Source: an uncultured Ruminococcus sp. (lineage in GTDB: Bacteria > Bacillota > Clostridia > Oscillospirales > CAG-272). From it: a stretch of DNA of 64,000 nucleotides. The notes under the pieces are model-generated. The model saw only the letters and a program-made list of their open reading frames with translations. It made no database searches and was not told the DNA's origin. Position numbers and translations under genes: made by a program. Shown here one piece after another: positions 49,368 through 57,860 of the stretch. The stretch spans positions 1 through 64,000 of the forward strand of contig CACYWW010000004.1 in NCBI GenBank assembly GCA_902778145.1, given 5' to 3'. Position 1 is the first letter of the stretch, and every line of letters starts with the position of its first letter.

Positions 49368-49682
49368 ATGAAAATGAAATTTTTCGTTTCCGGTATATCG
49401 GAGCCGGATGCTGTACGCAAAACGCGAGGTTCATTATCTGAAATCATAGATGAGAAATATTTTAGAGTTGTTGAATCCGAAAAATATTGGAAGATAGAAG
49501 ATGTTTATATTGTTTTAATAACGATTTCTGATATGAATAGCGATATAGAAAAGCTCCTTAATCATTACTCTGACAGCTGGTTAAGCTTTGGTGATCCCAT
49601 CAAAGAATTTCTCGCATCCGATCATAACAAAGAATGCCATTTTATGCGAGAAGATTTCATGATGATTCAGTTGTTCTTGTAA
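49368..49682 (+). CDS. A+T-rich orphan, 104-residue protein
   Basis: A 104-residue acidic, soluble protein without recognised domain: no signal peptide, one late cysteine, a Tyr/Trp-containing centre (EKYWKIEDVYIVLI) and a hydrophobic end. Its base composition and codons (many AAT, TTT, ATA) differ sharply from its neighbours, suggesting recent transfer. It sits alone with a strong promoter and terminator next to a tRNA and a hairpin repeat. Small size and isolation resemble immunity-type orphans, but no toxin partner is visible. The ribosome site is weak (GGTG). Confidence 0.65.
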   Translation: MKMKFFVSGISEPDAVRKTRGSLSEIIDEKYFRVVESEKYWKIEDVYIVLITISDMNSDIEKLLNHYSDSWLSFGDPIKEFLASDHNKECHFMREDFMMIQLFL

Positions 49683-49720
49683 AAAAAGCGATCCGTCCCG
49701 ACGTCAAAGCTCGTATACAC

Positions 49721-49748
49721 CGCACGTCAAAACGGCGTGCGCTTTTTA
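49721..49748 (+). terminator. Terminator after the orphan gene
   Basis: CGCACG (49721-49726) and CGTGCG (49736-49741) around a nine-base loop, then TTTTT after one C. Confidence 0.75.
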
Positions 49749-49762
49749 TTTACATATACGTC

Positions 49763-49791
49763 TTGAATATGTTCGAAATATTTGTTATAAT
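49763..49791 (+). promoter_or_regulatory. Promoter of the DUF3737-patB operon
   Basis: TTGAAT (49763-49768), 17-base spacer, TATAAT (49786-49791) with extended TG, 31 bases before the ATG. Confidence 0.72.
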
Positions 49792-49822
49792 CGAGTGAAA
49801 TAATGCAAAAAGGCAGTCTACT

Positions 49823-50701
49823 ATGAATATTTATAAACAAGGCAGATTCAAAGGTGAAAGAGCGCTTTACGGCAAGACCGGCGTGCGCGTTGAGGACAGC
49901 GTTTTCGACGACGGCGAATCCCCGTTGAAAGAATGCAAAAACGTTGAGCTTTCCTGCTGTCTGTTCCGCTGGAAATATCCGCTCTGGTACTGCGAGGGCG
50001 TCAAAGCCGAGCGCTGCACGTGGTTCGAGATGGCGCGCGCGGGAGTCTGGTACTCAAAGGATCTCGATATCAGAAACGCGGTGATCGAGGCGCCGAAGAA
50101 TTTCAGACGCTGCAAAAACTTGTCGCTTACCGACGTGACCTTCCACAACGCGGAAGAGACTCTCTGGCACTGCGACGGTGTCAGACTGAAAAACGTGACG
50201 GCGGCGAAGGACCCTTATTTCTGCATGAACAGCAGGAACATGGAGATCGACGGGCTCACGCTCGACGGGAACTATTCGTTTGACGGCACGGAAAACGTCG
50301 TTATAACGAATTCCCGCCTGCTCACGAAGGACGCCTTCTGGAACAGCAGGAACGTGACGGTGAAGGATTCCTTCATCTCGGGCGAATATCTCGGCTGGAA
50401 CGCGAAGGACCTTACGCTTATAAACTGCACGATCGAAAGTCTGCAGGGGATGTGCTACGTCGACAACCTCAAAATGATCGACTGCAAGCTCATAAACACA
50501 ACGCTCGCGTTTGAATATTCCGACGTCGACGCGAAAATAACCGGCGTCGCGGACAGCGTCTTCAACCCGAGGAGCGGAAGAATAGAGGCGGAGCATATAG
50601 GCGAGCTGATAATAGAGCGCGACCGCGTAGACCCGTCGAAGACGGTCATCGTCTGCGACAGCGTCGATAAAAGATCGGACAAACCGGAGTGGATAAAATG
50701 A
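49823..50701 (+). CDS. DUF3737 right-handed beta-helix protein
   Basis: A 292-residue cytoplasmic protein with repeating strand units (VRVEDSVF, NVELSCCLF, LSLTDVTF, VTVKDSF, LTLINCTI), the layout of the DUF3737 family, predicted right-handed parallel beta-helix. Family function is unknown. It overlaps patB by four bases (ATGA), and DUF3737 genes often accompany aminotransferase-type genes in Firmicutes, so a linked metabolic role is plausible. Confidence 0.9.
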   Translation: MNIYKQGRFKGERALYGKTGVRVEDSVFDDGESPLKECKNVELSCCLFRWKYPLWYCEGVKAERCTWFEMARAGVWYSKDLDIRNAVIEAPKNFRRCKNLSLTDVTFHNAEETLWHCDGVRLKNVTAAKDPYFCMNSRNMEIDGLTLDGNYSFDGTENVVITNSRLLTKDAFWNSRNVTVKDSFISGEYLGWNAKDLTLINCTIESLQGMCYVDNLKMIDCKLINTTLAFEYSDVDAKITGVADSVFNPRSGRIEAEHIGELIIERDRVDPSKTVIVCDSVDKRSDKPEWIK

Positions 50702-51870
50702 GATACGATTTCGATACCGTCGTCGACAGAAGAAAAACGGACTGCTCGAAATGGTCCGTCGGCGAAGGCGAGCTTCCGATGTGGGTCGCCGATATGGATT
50801 TCAGGACAGCACCGGAGGTGATCGAAGCGCTTCGGGAGCGCGTCGACCACGGCGTGTTCGGTTATACCGAAATAAAAGACGAATGGTATGACGCATATAT
50901 AAACTGGTGGCGCGAAAGGCACGGCTTTACGATGGAGCGCGAAGGGCTCATGTTCTGCACCGGCGTCGTCGCCGCTATATCGAGCATAGTCAGAAAGCTC
51001 ACGACGCCGAACGAAAACGTCCTTCTGCTTACTCCCGTATACAACATCTTTTACAACAGTACGGTGAACAACGGCTGCCGCGTGCTCGAATGTCCGCTCG
51101 TTTATGAAAACGGCGCGTATTCGATAGATTTTGACGATCTTGAGAAAAAGCTGTCCGATCCGCAGACGACTCTGATGATACTCTGCAATCCGCACAACCC
51201 CGTCGGCAAGATCTGGGACAGGGAAACGCTTCGCAGGATCGGCGCGCTCTGCAAAAAGCACCACGTAACCGTCATATCGGACGAGATCCATTGCGATCTG
51301 ACCGATCCGGGGACCGGATACGTTCCGTTCTGCTCCGTCGACGACGATTGCAGAAGCAACGCGATCATGTGTATGGCGCCGACGAAGACGTTCAACCTCG
51401 CCGGACTTCAGACAGCGGCGATATACGTCGCGGATCCCGTGCTGAGACACAAGGTCTGCCGCGGGATCAACACGGACGAGGTGGCGGAGCCCAACGCTTT
51501 TGCGACCGTCGGAGCGATCGCGGCGTTCACGAAGGGCGGAGAATGGCTCGATCAGCTGAGAGGATATATCGCCGAAAACAAAAAGATCCTTTACAGGTAC
51601 GTTGAAGAGAATATCCCGGGCGTCAGTGTTGTCCGCGGAGAGGCGACGTATTTATGCTGGATCGACATATCCGCGATCGGACCGAGCAGGGAAGTCGCCG
51701 CTTTTATCAGGAAAGCAACGGGGTTGTATATCACCGCCGGCGCCGTGTACGGAAAAGGCGGGGATGGCTTCCTTCGCATCAATATCGCCTGCCCGAGACA
51801 GACGCTTCTTGACGGTCTGCAGAGACTGAAACAAGGGATCGACGCCTATATGGCAGGAAAAAACAGATGA
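50698..51870 (+). CDS. patB: PatB/MalY-type PLP-dependent C-S lyase
   Basis: A 390-residue fold-type I PLP enzyme of the MalY/PatB group: start RYDFDTVVDRR and PMWVADMDF near 27, substrate/PLP loop CNPHNPVGKIW near 165, and the Schiff-base lysine in APTKTFNLAG near 230. These enzymes cleave cystathionine or cysteine-like C-S bonds, or act as aminotransferases. The start at ATG 50698 overlaps the DUF3737 stop. Followed by a terminator. Confidence 0.93.
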   Translation: MRYDFDTVVDRRKTDCSKWSVGEGELPMWVADMDFRTAPEVIEALRERVDHGVFGYTEIKDEWYDAYINWWRERHGFTMEREGLMFCTGVVAAISSIVRKLTTPNENVLLLTPVYNIFYNSTVNNGCRVLECPLVYENGAYSIDFDDLEKKLSDPQTTLMILCNPHNPVGKIWDRETLRRIGALCKKHHVTVISDEIHCDLTDPGTGYVPFCSVDDDCRSNAIMCMAPTKTFNLAGLQTAAIYVADPVLRHKVCRGINTDEVAEPNAFATVGAIAAFTKGGEWLDQLRGYIAENKKILYRYVEENIPGVSVVRGEATYLCWIDISAIGPSREVAAFIRKATGLYITAGAVYGKGGDGFLRINIACPRQTLLDGLQRLKQGIDAYMAGKNR

Positions 51871-51899
51871 TACAGCCCTCACCGGGAAAATGAAAAAGC

Positions 51900-51930
51900 C
51901 CTTTTGTCTTTTTGCAAAAGGACTTTTTTT
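51900..51930 (+). terminator. Terminator after patB
   Basis: CCTTTTG (51900-51906) and CAAAAGG (51915-51921), then a T7 run. Confidence 0.85.
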
Positions 51931-51989
51931 CACTATTCGTTACCTCTTACCTTCCGAAAATCCCGTGCGGGAGAAAGCGAAAGTGAAAA

Positions 51990-52017
51990 GTGAATAGTGA
52001 ATAGTGAATAGTGAATA
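51990..52017. repeat. Four tandem copies of GTGAATA
   Basis: Exact 7-base unit repeated four times, with a related GTGAAAA just before. Non-coding, between patB and the tRNA genes. Confidence 0.9.
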
Positions 52018-52020
52018 AGG

Positions 52021-52049
52021 AAAAATCCTGCGCTTGCGCACAGGATTTT
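52021..52049 (-). terminator. Terminator of the tRNA-Met/Glu transcript
   Basis: AAAAATCCTG and CAGGATTTTT arms with inner CGC-TTG-CGC; the minus strand ends in a T run. Immediately downstream of tRNA-Glu. Confidence 0.85.
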
Positions 52050-52124
52050 TGGTGACCCGTAGGAGATTCGAACTCCTGTTACCGCCGTGAAAGGGCGGTG
52101 TCTTAGCCCCTTGACCAACGGGCC
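52050..52124 (-). tRNA. tRNA-Glu (TTC)
   Basis: 75 bases with encoded CCA. On the minus strand acceptor GGCCCGT/ACGGGTC, anticodon stem-loop CCGCC-CTTTCAC-GGCGG (anticodon TTC), T-arm CAGGA-GTTCGAAT-CTCCT region. Arms pair with one G-U in the acceptor. Confidence 0.95.
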
Positions 52125-52126
52125 GT

Positions 52127-52203
52127 TGGTAGCGGAAGTTGGACTTGAACCCACGACCTACCGGGTATGAACCGGTTGCTCTAGCCAACTGAGCTATTCC
52201 GCC
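52127..52203 (-). tRNA. tRNA-Met (CAT), elongator type
   Basis: 77 bases with CCA. Minus strand: acceptor GGCGGAA/TTCCGCT, D-arm AGCTCAGTTGGCTAGAGC-like, anticodon stem CCGGT/ACCCGG region with anticodon CAT, T-arm GTGGG-TTCAAGT-CCAAC. A lysidine-modified tRNA-Ile cannot be excluded but the body matches clostridial elongator Met. Two bases separate it from tRNA-Glu, so both come from one transcript. Confidence 0.92.
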
Positions 52204-52234
52204 ATAGCCACAGTTTCTTGCGGACTGCTTTGGC

Positions 52235-52263
52235 ATTATATCACAACATATCATATTTGTCAA
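52235..52263 (-). promoter_or_regulatory. Promoter of the tRNA-Met/Glu pair
   Basis: On the minus strand TTGACA (52258-52263), 17-base spacer, TATAAT (52235-52240): exact consensus. Confidence 0.92.
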
Positions 52264-52346
52264 GCCCTTTTTTCAAAAAAATGCATTTTGTTTTTCCGAG
52301 TTTATTAAGGCAAAGTAAACACTTTTGGATCAATCAAAGAAAAAAG

Positions 52347-52375
52347 TTGACAAACCGGATTCTTTGAGTTATAAT
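52347..52375 (+). promoter_or_regulatory. Promoter of the yicC-remA-gmk operon
   Basis: TTGACA (52347-52352), 17-base spacer, TATAAT (52370-52375): exact consensus. Start near 52382, leaving a ~33-base leader to ATG 52415. Confidence 0.92.
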
Positions 52376-52414
52376 ATAATCTGTATTATTATGGAAAACA
52401 GGAACGTAATGCAT

Positions 52415-53302
52415 ATGCTCAAAAGTATGACAGGTTACGGCAGAGCCCGTGAAAGGATCGATAACTACGATATAACCGTAGAAATAAAGTCTGTGAACAA
52501 CAGAACGCTTGATGTTTCCGTCAAGCTCCCACGCGCCTATACCTTTGCGGAGGAGAGGATCAAGCCGCTTCTTCTGTCGCTTGGGATAAACAGGGGAAAG
52601 ATCGACGTTTTCGTTTCCGTGGAAGCGCCGGCAAACGACGGCGCGAAGCTCGAGCTTGACGAAGGTTACGCCGCTCAGTATATCGACGCGCTGAAAAAGC
52701 TGCGCGACATGTATGCTCTTCCGGATGATATATCCGTGATGAAAGTCGCGGAAAACAGGGATGTGTTCACGGTGACAAAGCCGGAGGACGATCTTGAGGC
52801 CGATTGGGAGCGTATCAGGACCGTGCTTTCAACCGCGGCGGAAAGATTCGACGGTGCGAGGAAAGCCGAGGGCGAAAGGCTCGTCGCCGACGTCAGAACG
52901 AAGCTTGAGACGGTGTCGTCGATCGTTGATGATATAGAAGCGCGTGCGGGAGACGCCGTCGCCGAATATCAGGCCAGACTTATGAAAAAGATCAAAGAGG
53001 CGATAGCCGAGACCGGAGCCGCAGTCGACGAGAGCCGTGTTGTGACCGAATGCGCGATCTTTGCCGACAGAGTCGCGACGGATGAGGAGACCGTGCGTCT
53101 GCGTTCGCATATAAAAGCGTTTTACGATACGCTTGACGGGGATGGGCCCGCCGGCAGGAATCTTGACTTCTGGTGTCAGGAGATGAACCGCGAGGCGAAT
53201 ACGACCGGCTCCAAAGCGCAGAACGCCGCTATAACGGCTGACGTCGTCGCGATCAAATGCGAGCTTGAGAAAATAAGAGAACAAATACAGAACATCGAGT
53301 GA
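52415..53302 (+). CDS. yicC: YicC/YloC-family endoribonuclease
   Basis: A 295-residue YicC-family protein with the invariant N-terminus MLKSMTGYGRA and IEIKSVNNRTLDV-type segment (EIKSVNNRTLDVSVKLP), and C-terminal EMNREANTTGSKAQ. Family members are endoribonucleases. The ATG at 52415 fits the conserved start; earlier in-frame starts (52325, 52391) lie at or before the transcription start. Leads the RemA-gmk-rpoZ-priA operon, the usual clostridial order. Confidence 0.95.
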   Translation: MLKSMTGYGRARERIDNYDITVEIKSVNNRTLDVSVKLPRAYTFAEERIKPLLLSLGINRGKIDVFVSVEAPANDGAKLELDEGYAAQYIDALKKLRDMYALPDDISVMKVAENRDVFTVTKPEDDLEADWERIRTVLSTAAERFDGARKAEGERLVADVRTKLETVSSIVDDIEARAGDAVAEYQARLMKKIKEAIAETGAAVDESRVVTECAIFADRVATDEETVRLRSHIKAFYDTLDGDGPAGRNLDFWCQEMNREANTTGSKAQNAAITADVVAIKCELEKIREQIQNIE

Positions 53303-53309
53303 GGATCAA

Positions 53310-53558
53310 ATGAGATTTATCGGTATCGGATACGGCAGCATGGTTTCGGGCGACAGGATAATCGCAGTTTGTTCGCCCGAGTCGGCGCCCGTAAAGCGAA
53401 TGATCAGCGACGCCAAGGATAACGGAAGGCTTATTGACGTGACGTGCGGCAAAAAAACAAAAGCGGTCATAGTGACGGACAGCGATCATATAATCCTTTC
53501 CGCACTCACCGCGGAATCGCTTTCGGAAAAGCTTGACGGAACGGAGGCGGAAAAATGA
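53310..53558 (+). CDS. remA: RemA/DUF370 regulator
   Basis: An 82-residue protein of the RemA family (formerly DUF370): MRFIGIGYGSMVSGDRIIA start, SAPVKRMISDAK near 30, and KAVIVTDSDHIILSAL near 53. In Bacillus RemA is a DNA-binding activator of biofilm-matrix and osmoprotectant genes. Eight bases after yicC; overlaps gmk (ATGA). Confidence 0.95.
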   Translation: MRFIGIGYGSMVSGDRIIAVCSPESAPVKRMISDAKDNGRLIDVTCGKKTKAVIVTDSDHIILSALTAESLSEKLDGTEAEK

Positions 53559-54166
53559 AAAAAGGGACCGTGTTCGTGCTTTCAGGACCCGCCGGATCCG
53601 GCAAAAGCACCGTGCGCGAAAGGCTGATGAGCAAGGGCTTGAATTTCCATTACTCGATATCTGATACGACCAGAAAGCCGCGCGCGGGTGAACGCGACGG
53701 TGTGGATTACGGCTTTGTCACGCGTGAGAAATTCGAGGAGGGCATCAAAAACGGCGCCTACTACGAGCACGCGTACTACGCGGGAGAATACTACGGCACA
53801 CCCGTCTCACAGCTATTGCCGTATATCGAATCCGGCGTCAACGTGATCCTCGAAATTGAGGTCGACGGCGCGATGCAGGTAAGGGAAAAGGACAGGGACG
53901 CCGTTCTCGTTATGCTTCTGCCGCCGTCGTACAGTGAGCTCGAGGCACGCTTGAGAGGACGAGGTACCGAGTCCGAGGACAAGATACAGAAGAGACTGAG
54001 CCGCGCACGCGACGAGGTCCTGCTTTACCCGAAATACGACTATTTTCTGCTCAATGAGAGCGGCAGGATAGATGAATGCGTCAGACAGCTTGAGGTGATC
54101 GCCGAGGCGCAAACGTACAGAACGAAGAACACGCCGGATTTCCCGGAGGAGTTTTTTAAAATATAA
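53555..54166 (+). CDS. gmk: Guanylate kinase
   Basis: A 203-residue guanylate kinase: P-loop GPAGSGKSTVRERL at 10-23, the TTRKPRAGERDGVDY GMP-binding segment near 37, and EIEVDGAMQVRE near 98. Converts GMP to GDP with ATP. Normal length. Starts within the remA stop. Confidence 0.97.
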   Translation: MKKGTVFVLSGPAGSGKSTVRERLMSKGLNFHYSISDTTRKPRAGERDGVDYGFVTREKFEEGIKNGAYYEHAYYAGEYYGTPVSQLLPYIESGVNVILEIEVDGAMQVREKDRDAVLVMLLPPSYSELEARLRGRGTESEDKIQKRLSRARDEVLLYPKYDYFLLNESGRIDECVRQLEVIAEAQTYRTKNTPDFPEEFFKI

Positions 54167-54178
54167 GGAGACAGAGAA

Positions 54179-54451
54179 ATGATAAAACCTTCGATCGAAG
54201 AGCTTACAAAGGACAACAAATACAACCGCTACGAGCTCGTTATAGCCACTTCCAAATGCGCTCACATCGTCACGGACGAATATGTTAAGCAGAGAGAAGA
54301 GGCGGAGAGAAAGATCACGGCGAAGGAGACGGATAAGCCCCTCGCGTCGATGATCGACGCCGATCTGCGTGACGAAAAAGCCGTAAAGAACGCCATAAAA
54401 ATGCTTTACGACGGGGAATACGGGATCGTTGAGGAGACAAGACCCAAATAA
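54179..54451 (+). CDS. rpoZ: RNA polymerase omega subunit
   Basis: A 90-residue omega subunit: MIKPSIEELTKDNKYNRYELVIATSKCA (first part enough to see it) and a basic helix near 40. It helps assemble RNA polymerase. Ribosome site AAGGAGA before the ATG; the last base of its stop is the first base of priA's ATG. Confidence 0.95.
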   Translation: MIKPSIEELTKDNKYNRYELVIATSKCAHIVTDEYVKQREEAERKITAKETDKPLASMIDADLRDEKAVKNAIKMLYDGEYGIVEETRPK

Positions 54452-56859
54452 TGAGGATCGCCTCCGTCAGGCTGCTTTCACTGCCGTACGACTGTGAAAG
54501 CTGCTACAGCTATCTCGCGGATGACAGCGCCTTCACGGGTGCTTTTGTCAACGTGCCTTTCGGCGCGGGCAACCGTGTCGCGCTCGGTGTGATAACCGAT
54601 ATCACGGAAGAGGCGGAGCCGGAGATAGCATACAAAAGCATAGAGCATGTATACAGCCGGGAGTACTCGCTTACCGGTGAAATGCTTGAGCTCGCTTATT
54701 ATATCGCAGATCATACGTTCTGCTCTTTCGGCGACGCGGTGAGAGCGGTGTTCCCGGTATCGATCCTGGGAACGACGGACGAGATATATGAGACGACCGG
54801 AAAACCGATCCCCGATCTGAACATAAAGGTGACCGCGGTATATATCGCGGTCTCTTCAGGCGCCATGAATACGCGCAAAAGGCTTGTGAAGGAATACGGA
54901 GCGCCGGTCTGCGACGCGCTTAATTACCTATGCAGGAACGGATATCTGACGAGAAGGACGGTTTTGCGCGAATCCGCGAACAACTCTTATCAGTTTTATT
55001 ATGAGTTCAAAGCCGATGTCGCGACAAAAAGCGAAACGATGCGGCGCACGCTCGAATATCTGAAGAAAAACGGAAAGACCGAGAGATCGGAGCTCACGGA
55101 GAAGACCGGCGTGAACGCGGCGCAGCTCAAGGCGCTGTGTGATAAAGGCGCCGTAACGCTCGAGCGGGTGCAGAGATACAGACGGCCGTTTGAAATAAAC
55201 GGAGACGCTGTCGAGGTCAGTCTGACCGATGAGCAGCAAGAGGCGTCAGACAGGCTGATCTCACTCGCCGGATCCGGAAAGCCCGAGGCGGCGCTGCTTT
55301 ACGGGATCACGGGATCGGGCAAGACGCACGTGATCCGATCTGTCTGTGACGCGGTGATAAGATCCGGCAGACAGGTCATTATGCTCGTGCCGGAAATAGC
55401 GCTGACGCCGCAGTCACTGCTCGTTTTCAGCTCCTATTACGGAGACAGGATCACGGTGCTTCATTCGTCGCTTTCCGAGGGAGAACGTCTTGACGCCTGG
55501 AGAAAGATCAGGAACGGCGAGATAGATATGGTGATAGGGACGAGATCCGCGTCTTTCGCGCCCGTCCCGGATCTCGGGCTTTTCGTTATAGACGAGGAGC
55601 AGGAGACGACGTATAAATCGGAATCGTCGCCGAGATATCACGCGCGTGACGTCGCACGGTTCAGGTGCGCAAAAAACAACGCCCTCATGCTCCTGTCGTC
55701 CGCCACGCCGTCTGTCGAAAGCTTTTACAAGGCGCGGACCGGAAAGTATGAGCTGATAAGGCTCAACTCACGCTACGGCAAGGCGAAGCTTCCCGAGGTC
55801 CTGACGGCTGATCTGCGCCGCGATTACGCGGACGGTATCACCGATCCGATCGGAACGGAGCTTTGCTCCATGCTGAACAAAAGACTTTCGGACAACGAGC
55901 AGAGCATATTATTCCTCAACCGCCGCGGATACAGCAATTACGTCAGCTGTAAGATGTGCGGCGAGGTCATCATGTGTCCGAACTGCGACGTGTCGCTTAC
56001 GTATCACAAGCAGAAAAACGCGGAAAAAGGCTTTCTGATGTGCCATTACTGCGGTTACAGGATAAATGAACCCGACGTTTGCCCGAAATGCGGATCGCCG
56101 CACATAGGCAGGATCGGTTACGGGACCCAGAAGATAGACGAGCAGCTCGAACGCGCCGTTCCGGGCGCAAGGGTGCTCCGCATGGACGCGGATACGACGT
56201 CGACGAAAAACGCGTACGACAGGATCCTTTCGGATTTCCGCGCACACAAGGCGGATATCCTGCTCGGAACACAGATGGTGACAAAAGGCCACGATTTCAG
56301 CGACGTGACGCTTGTCGGAGTCGTTATGGCGGACAATTCGCTTTATCTTGACGATTATCACGCTCAGGAACGCGCTTTCTCGCTTCTTACGCAGGTCATA
56401 GGACGCGCGGGACGCGGAGACAAGCCGGGAACGGCGCTGATCCAGACGTTCAATCCCGATCACGAGATCATAGCTCTCGCAAAAGCGCAGGATTATGACG
56501 GCTTCTTTGAAGGCGAGATAAAGATGAGAAGATCGCTTCTGTTCCCGCCGTTTTGCGATATTCTGCTGTTTTCTCTTCAGTCCGACGACGAAACGCTTGT
56601 GCGCCGTTCCGCGGACGAGCTGAAACGCGCGATAGAGGGCAGGATAGCGGGAGCTTACAGCGACGTGAAAATGCTTATATATGGACCGTGCGAGATGCAG
56701 ATATTCCGCGTCAGCTCCGTGTGCCGTATGCAGCTGTTATGTAAATTGCGGATGGGAAAGCGCGAACGCGCTCTCGTGTCCGATGTATTAAAAGGTTTTA
56801 TGAAAAAATATCCGCGGAAAGTCAGTATTTCCGCCGATATCAATCCGAATCAGATGTAG
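54451..56859 (+). CDS. priA: Primosomal helicase PriA
   Basis: An 802-residue PriA: N-terminal DNA-binding domain (1-180), DEAH-type helicase with Walker A LYGITGSGKTHV near 285 and IDEEQETTYKS near 380, a zinc region (CKMCGE, CPNC, CHYCG, CPKC near 490-550) and a C-terminal helicase domain with QVIGRAGRGDKPG near 650. It restarts stalled forks by loading DnaB. Full family length. Starts on the rpoZ stop. Confidence 0.97.
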   Translation: MRIASVRLLSLPYDCESCYSYLADDSAFTGAFVNVPFGAGNRVALGVITDITEEAEPEIAYKSIEHVYSREYSLTGEMLELAYYIADHTFCSFGDAVRAVFPVSILGTTDEIYETTGKPIPDLNIKVTAVYIAVSSGAMNTRKRLVKEYGAPVCDALNYLCRNGYLTRRTVLRESANNSYQFYYEFKADVATKSETMRRTLEYLKKNGKTERSELTEKTGVNAAQLKALCDKGAVTLERVQRYRRPFEINGDAVEVSLTDEQQEASDRLISLAGSGKPEAALLYGITGSGKTHVIRSVCDAVIRSGRQVIMLVPEIALTPQSLLVFSSYYGDRITVLHSSLSEGERLDAWRKIRNGEIDMVIGTRSASFAPVPDLGLFVIDEEQETTYKSESSPRYHARDVARFRCAKNNALMLLSSATPSVESFYKARTGKYELIRLNSRYGKAKLPEVLTADLRRDYADGITDPIGTELCSMLNKRLSDNEQSILFLNRRGYSNYVSCKMCGEVIMCPNCDVSLTYHKQKNAEKGFLMCHYCGYRINEPDVCPKCGSPHIGRIGYGTQKIDEQLERAVPGARVLRMDADTTSTKNAYDRILSDFRAHKADILLGTQMVTKGHDFSDVTLVGVVMADNSLYLDDYHAQERAFSLLTQVIGRAGRGDKPGTALIQTFNPDHEIIALAKAQDYDGFFEGEIKMRRSLLFPPFCDILLFSLQSDDETLVRRSADELKRAIEGRIAGAYSDVKMLIYGPCEMQIFRVSSVCRMQLLCKLRMGKRERALVSDVLKGFMKKYPRKVSISADINPNQM

Positions 56860-56867
56860 GAGGATCT

Positions 56868-57341
56868 ATGGCAATACTTAATATAGTAAAGGACGGAGAC
56901 GAGATACTGCGCAAGGTCTGCAGACCCGTACCGAGAGTAACTCCGAGAACGATAAGGCTGCTTGACGATATGGCGGCGACGCTCCATAAAGCGAACGGCG
57001 TCGGTCTTGCCGCGCCGCAGGTCGGCGTGCTTCGCCGCATCTGTATAGTCGAATGCGAGCCCGGAGACAAGATCGAACTGATCAACCCCGAAATAATAGA
57101 AATGCGAGGCGAACAGGAAGAAGCCGAAGGGTGCCTTTCGGTCCCCGGCGTGTGGGGGATAACGAAACGTCCGGAATGGGTCAAAGTCAGAGCGATCGAC
57201 CGCGATAACAATACCTTCACGGTCGAGGGGGAAGGGCTCCTTGCCCGTGCTTTATGTCACGAGATAGATCATCTCGACGGGGTGATATTCTACGATAAAT
57301 GCGTGAGGATGCTCTCACCTGACGAAATAAACGCCGAATGA
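56868..57341 (+). CDS. def: Peptide deformylase
   Basis: A 157-residue deformylase with the three motifs: GVGLAAPQVG at ~44-53, EGCLSVPG at ~86-93 and CHEIDHLDG at ~127-135 (metal ligands Cys and two His). Removes formyl from nascent chains. AGGAGG before the ATG. Its stop overlaps the next start. Confidence 0.97.
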   Translation: MAILNIVKDGDEILRKVCRPVPRVTPRTIRLLDDMAATLHKANGVGLAAPQVGVLRRICIVECEPGDKIELINPEIIEMRGEQEEAEGCLSVPGVWGITKRPEWVKVRAIDRDNNTFTVEGEGLLARALCHEIDHLDGVIFYDKCVRMLSPDEINAE

Positions 57342-57847
57342 TGCCGAAGGTCGGTCTGATCCTCGGATGCTTTTACGCTTTTTCTCTGACAGCGCTCGTA
57401 TCGATCCTGATAGTCATACTCGTAACGATACGCAAAAAGGCTTTGCTGCGCAGCATGTATGAACTCATATTCTGCTTCTGCCATGTTCTGATCCTTGCAA
57501 TGTCTTTCCTTTTCAATCTTTTTGCCGCTGTCGCAATATTTGTTCCGCTTTCCGTGCTTTTGCTGATCGGTCATTTCAGGACCGTATCCGGAAAAGATAA
57601 GACTCTGCGGCGTGAAGAAAAAGCCGGAAGGATCCGCGCGTCGTTCAACGAAGAGGGCAGATACGACCTTAAGGTCAAGACGATGACTGAAGAGCAAAGG
57701 GAGATATGGTATAAGGATTTCAACGAACGGAACAAAATGAAAGATCCGCTCCTGCCTTTCGCGATCTCGCTGTCGGTCTTCGTCATTGTGTTCGTGCTTG
57801 TGCTGTCCGCCCCGGATTTCGGCGGATGGTTCGCCGCATTTGATTGA
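57338..57847 (+). CDS. Membrane protein of unknown function in def-fmt interval
   Basis: A 169-residue protein with three hydrophobic segments near the N-terminus (~5-28, 40-58, 62-80), a charged cytoplasmic middle (~85-145) and a C-terminal helix (~147-165). No family recognised. Start overlaps the def stop (ATGA; a second ATG follows at 57341). The gene order def-X-fmt is maintained here by tight spacing, so it is co-expressed with translation-initiation genes. Confidence 0.75.
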   Translation: MMPKVGLILGCFYAFSLTALVSILIVILVTIRKKALLRSMYELIFCFCHVLILAMSFLFNLFAAVAIFVPLSVLLLIGHFRTVSGKDKTLRREEKAGRIRASFNEEGRYDLKVKTMTEEQREIWYKDFNERNKMKDPLLPFAISLSVFVIVFVLVLSAPDFGGWFAAFD

Positions 57848-57860
57848 CAATGGAGGAAAA

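Noticed and set aside
49017..49800. Integrative element attached at tRNA-Gln
   Set aside because: No integrase and no duplicated 3' end of the tRNA were seen nearby, despite the orphan gene and repeat.
52127..52203. tRNA-Ile2 (lysidine CAT) instead of tRNA-Met
   Set aside because: The body (GGCGGAATAGCTCAG-type 5' end) fits elongator Met; the modification cannot be seen from DNA, so Met is preferred.
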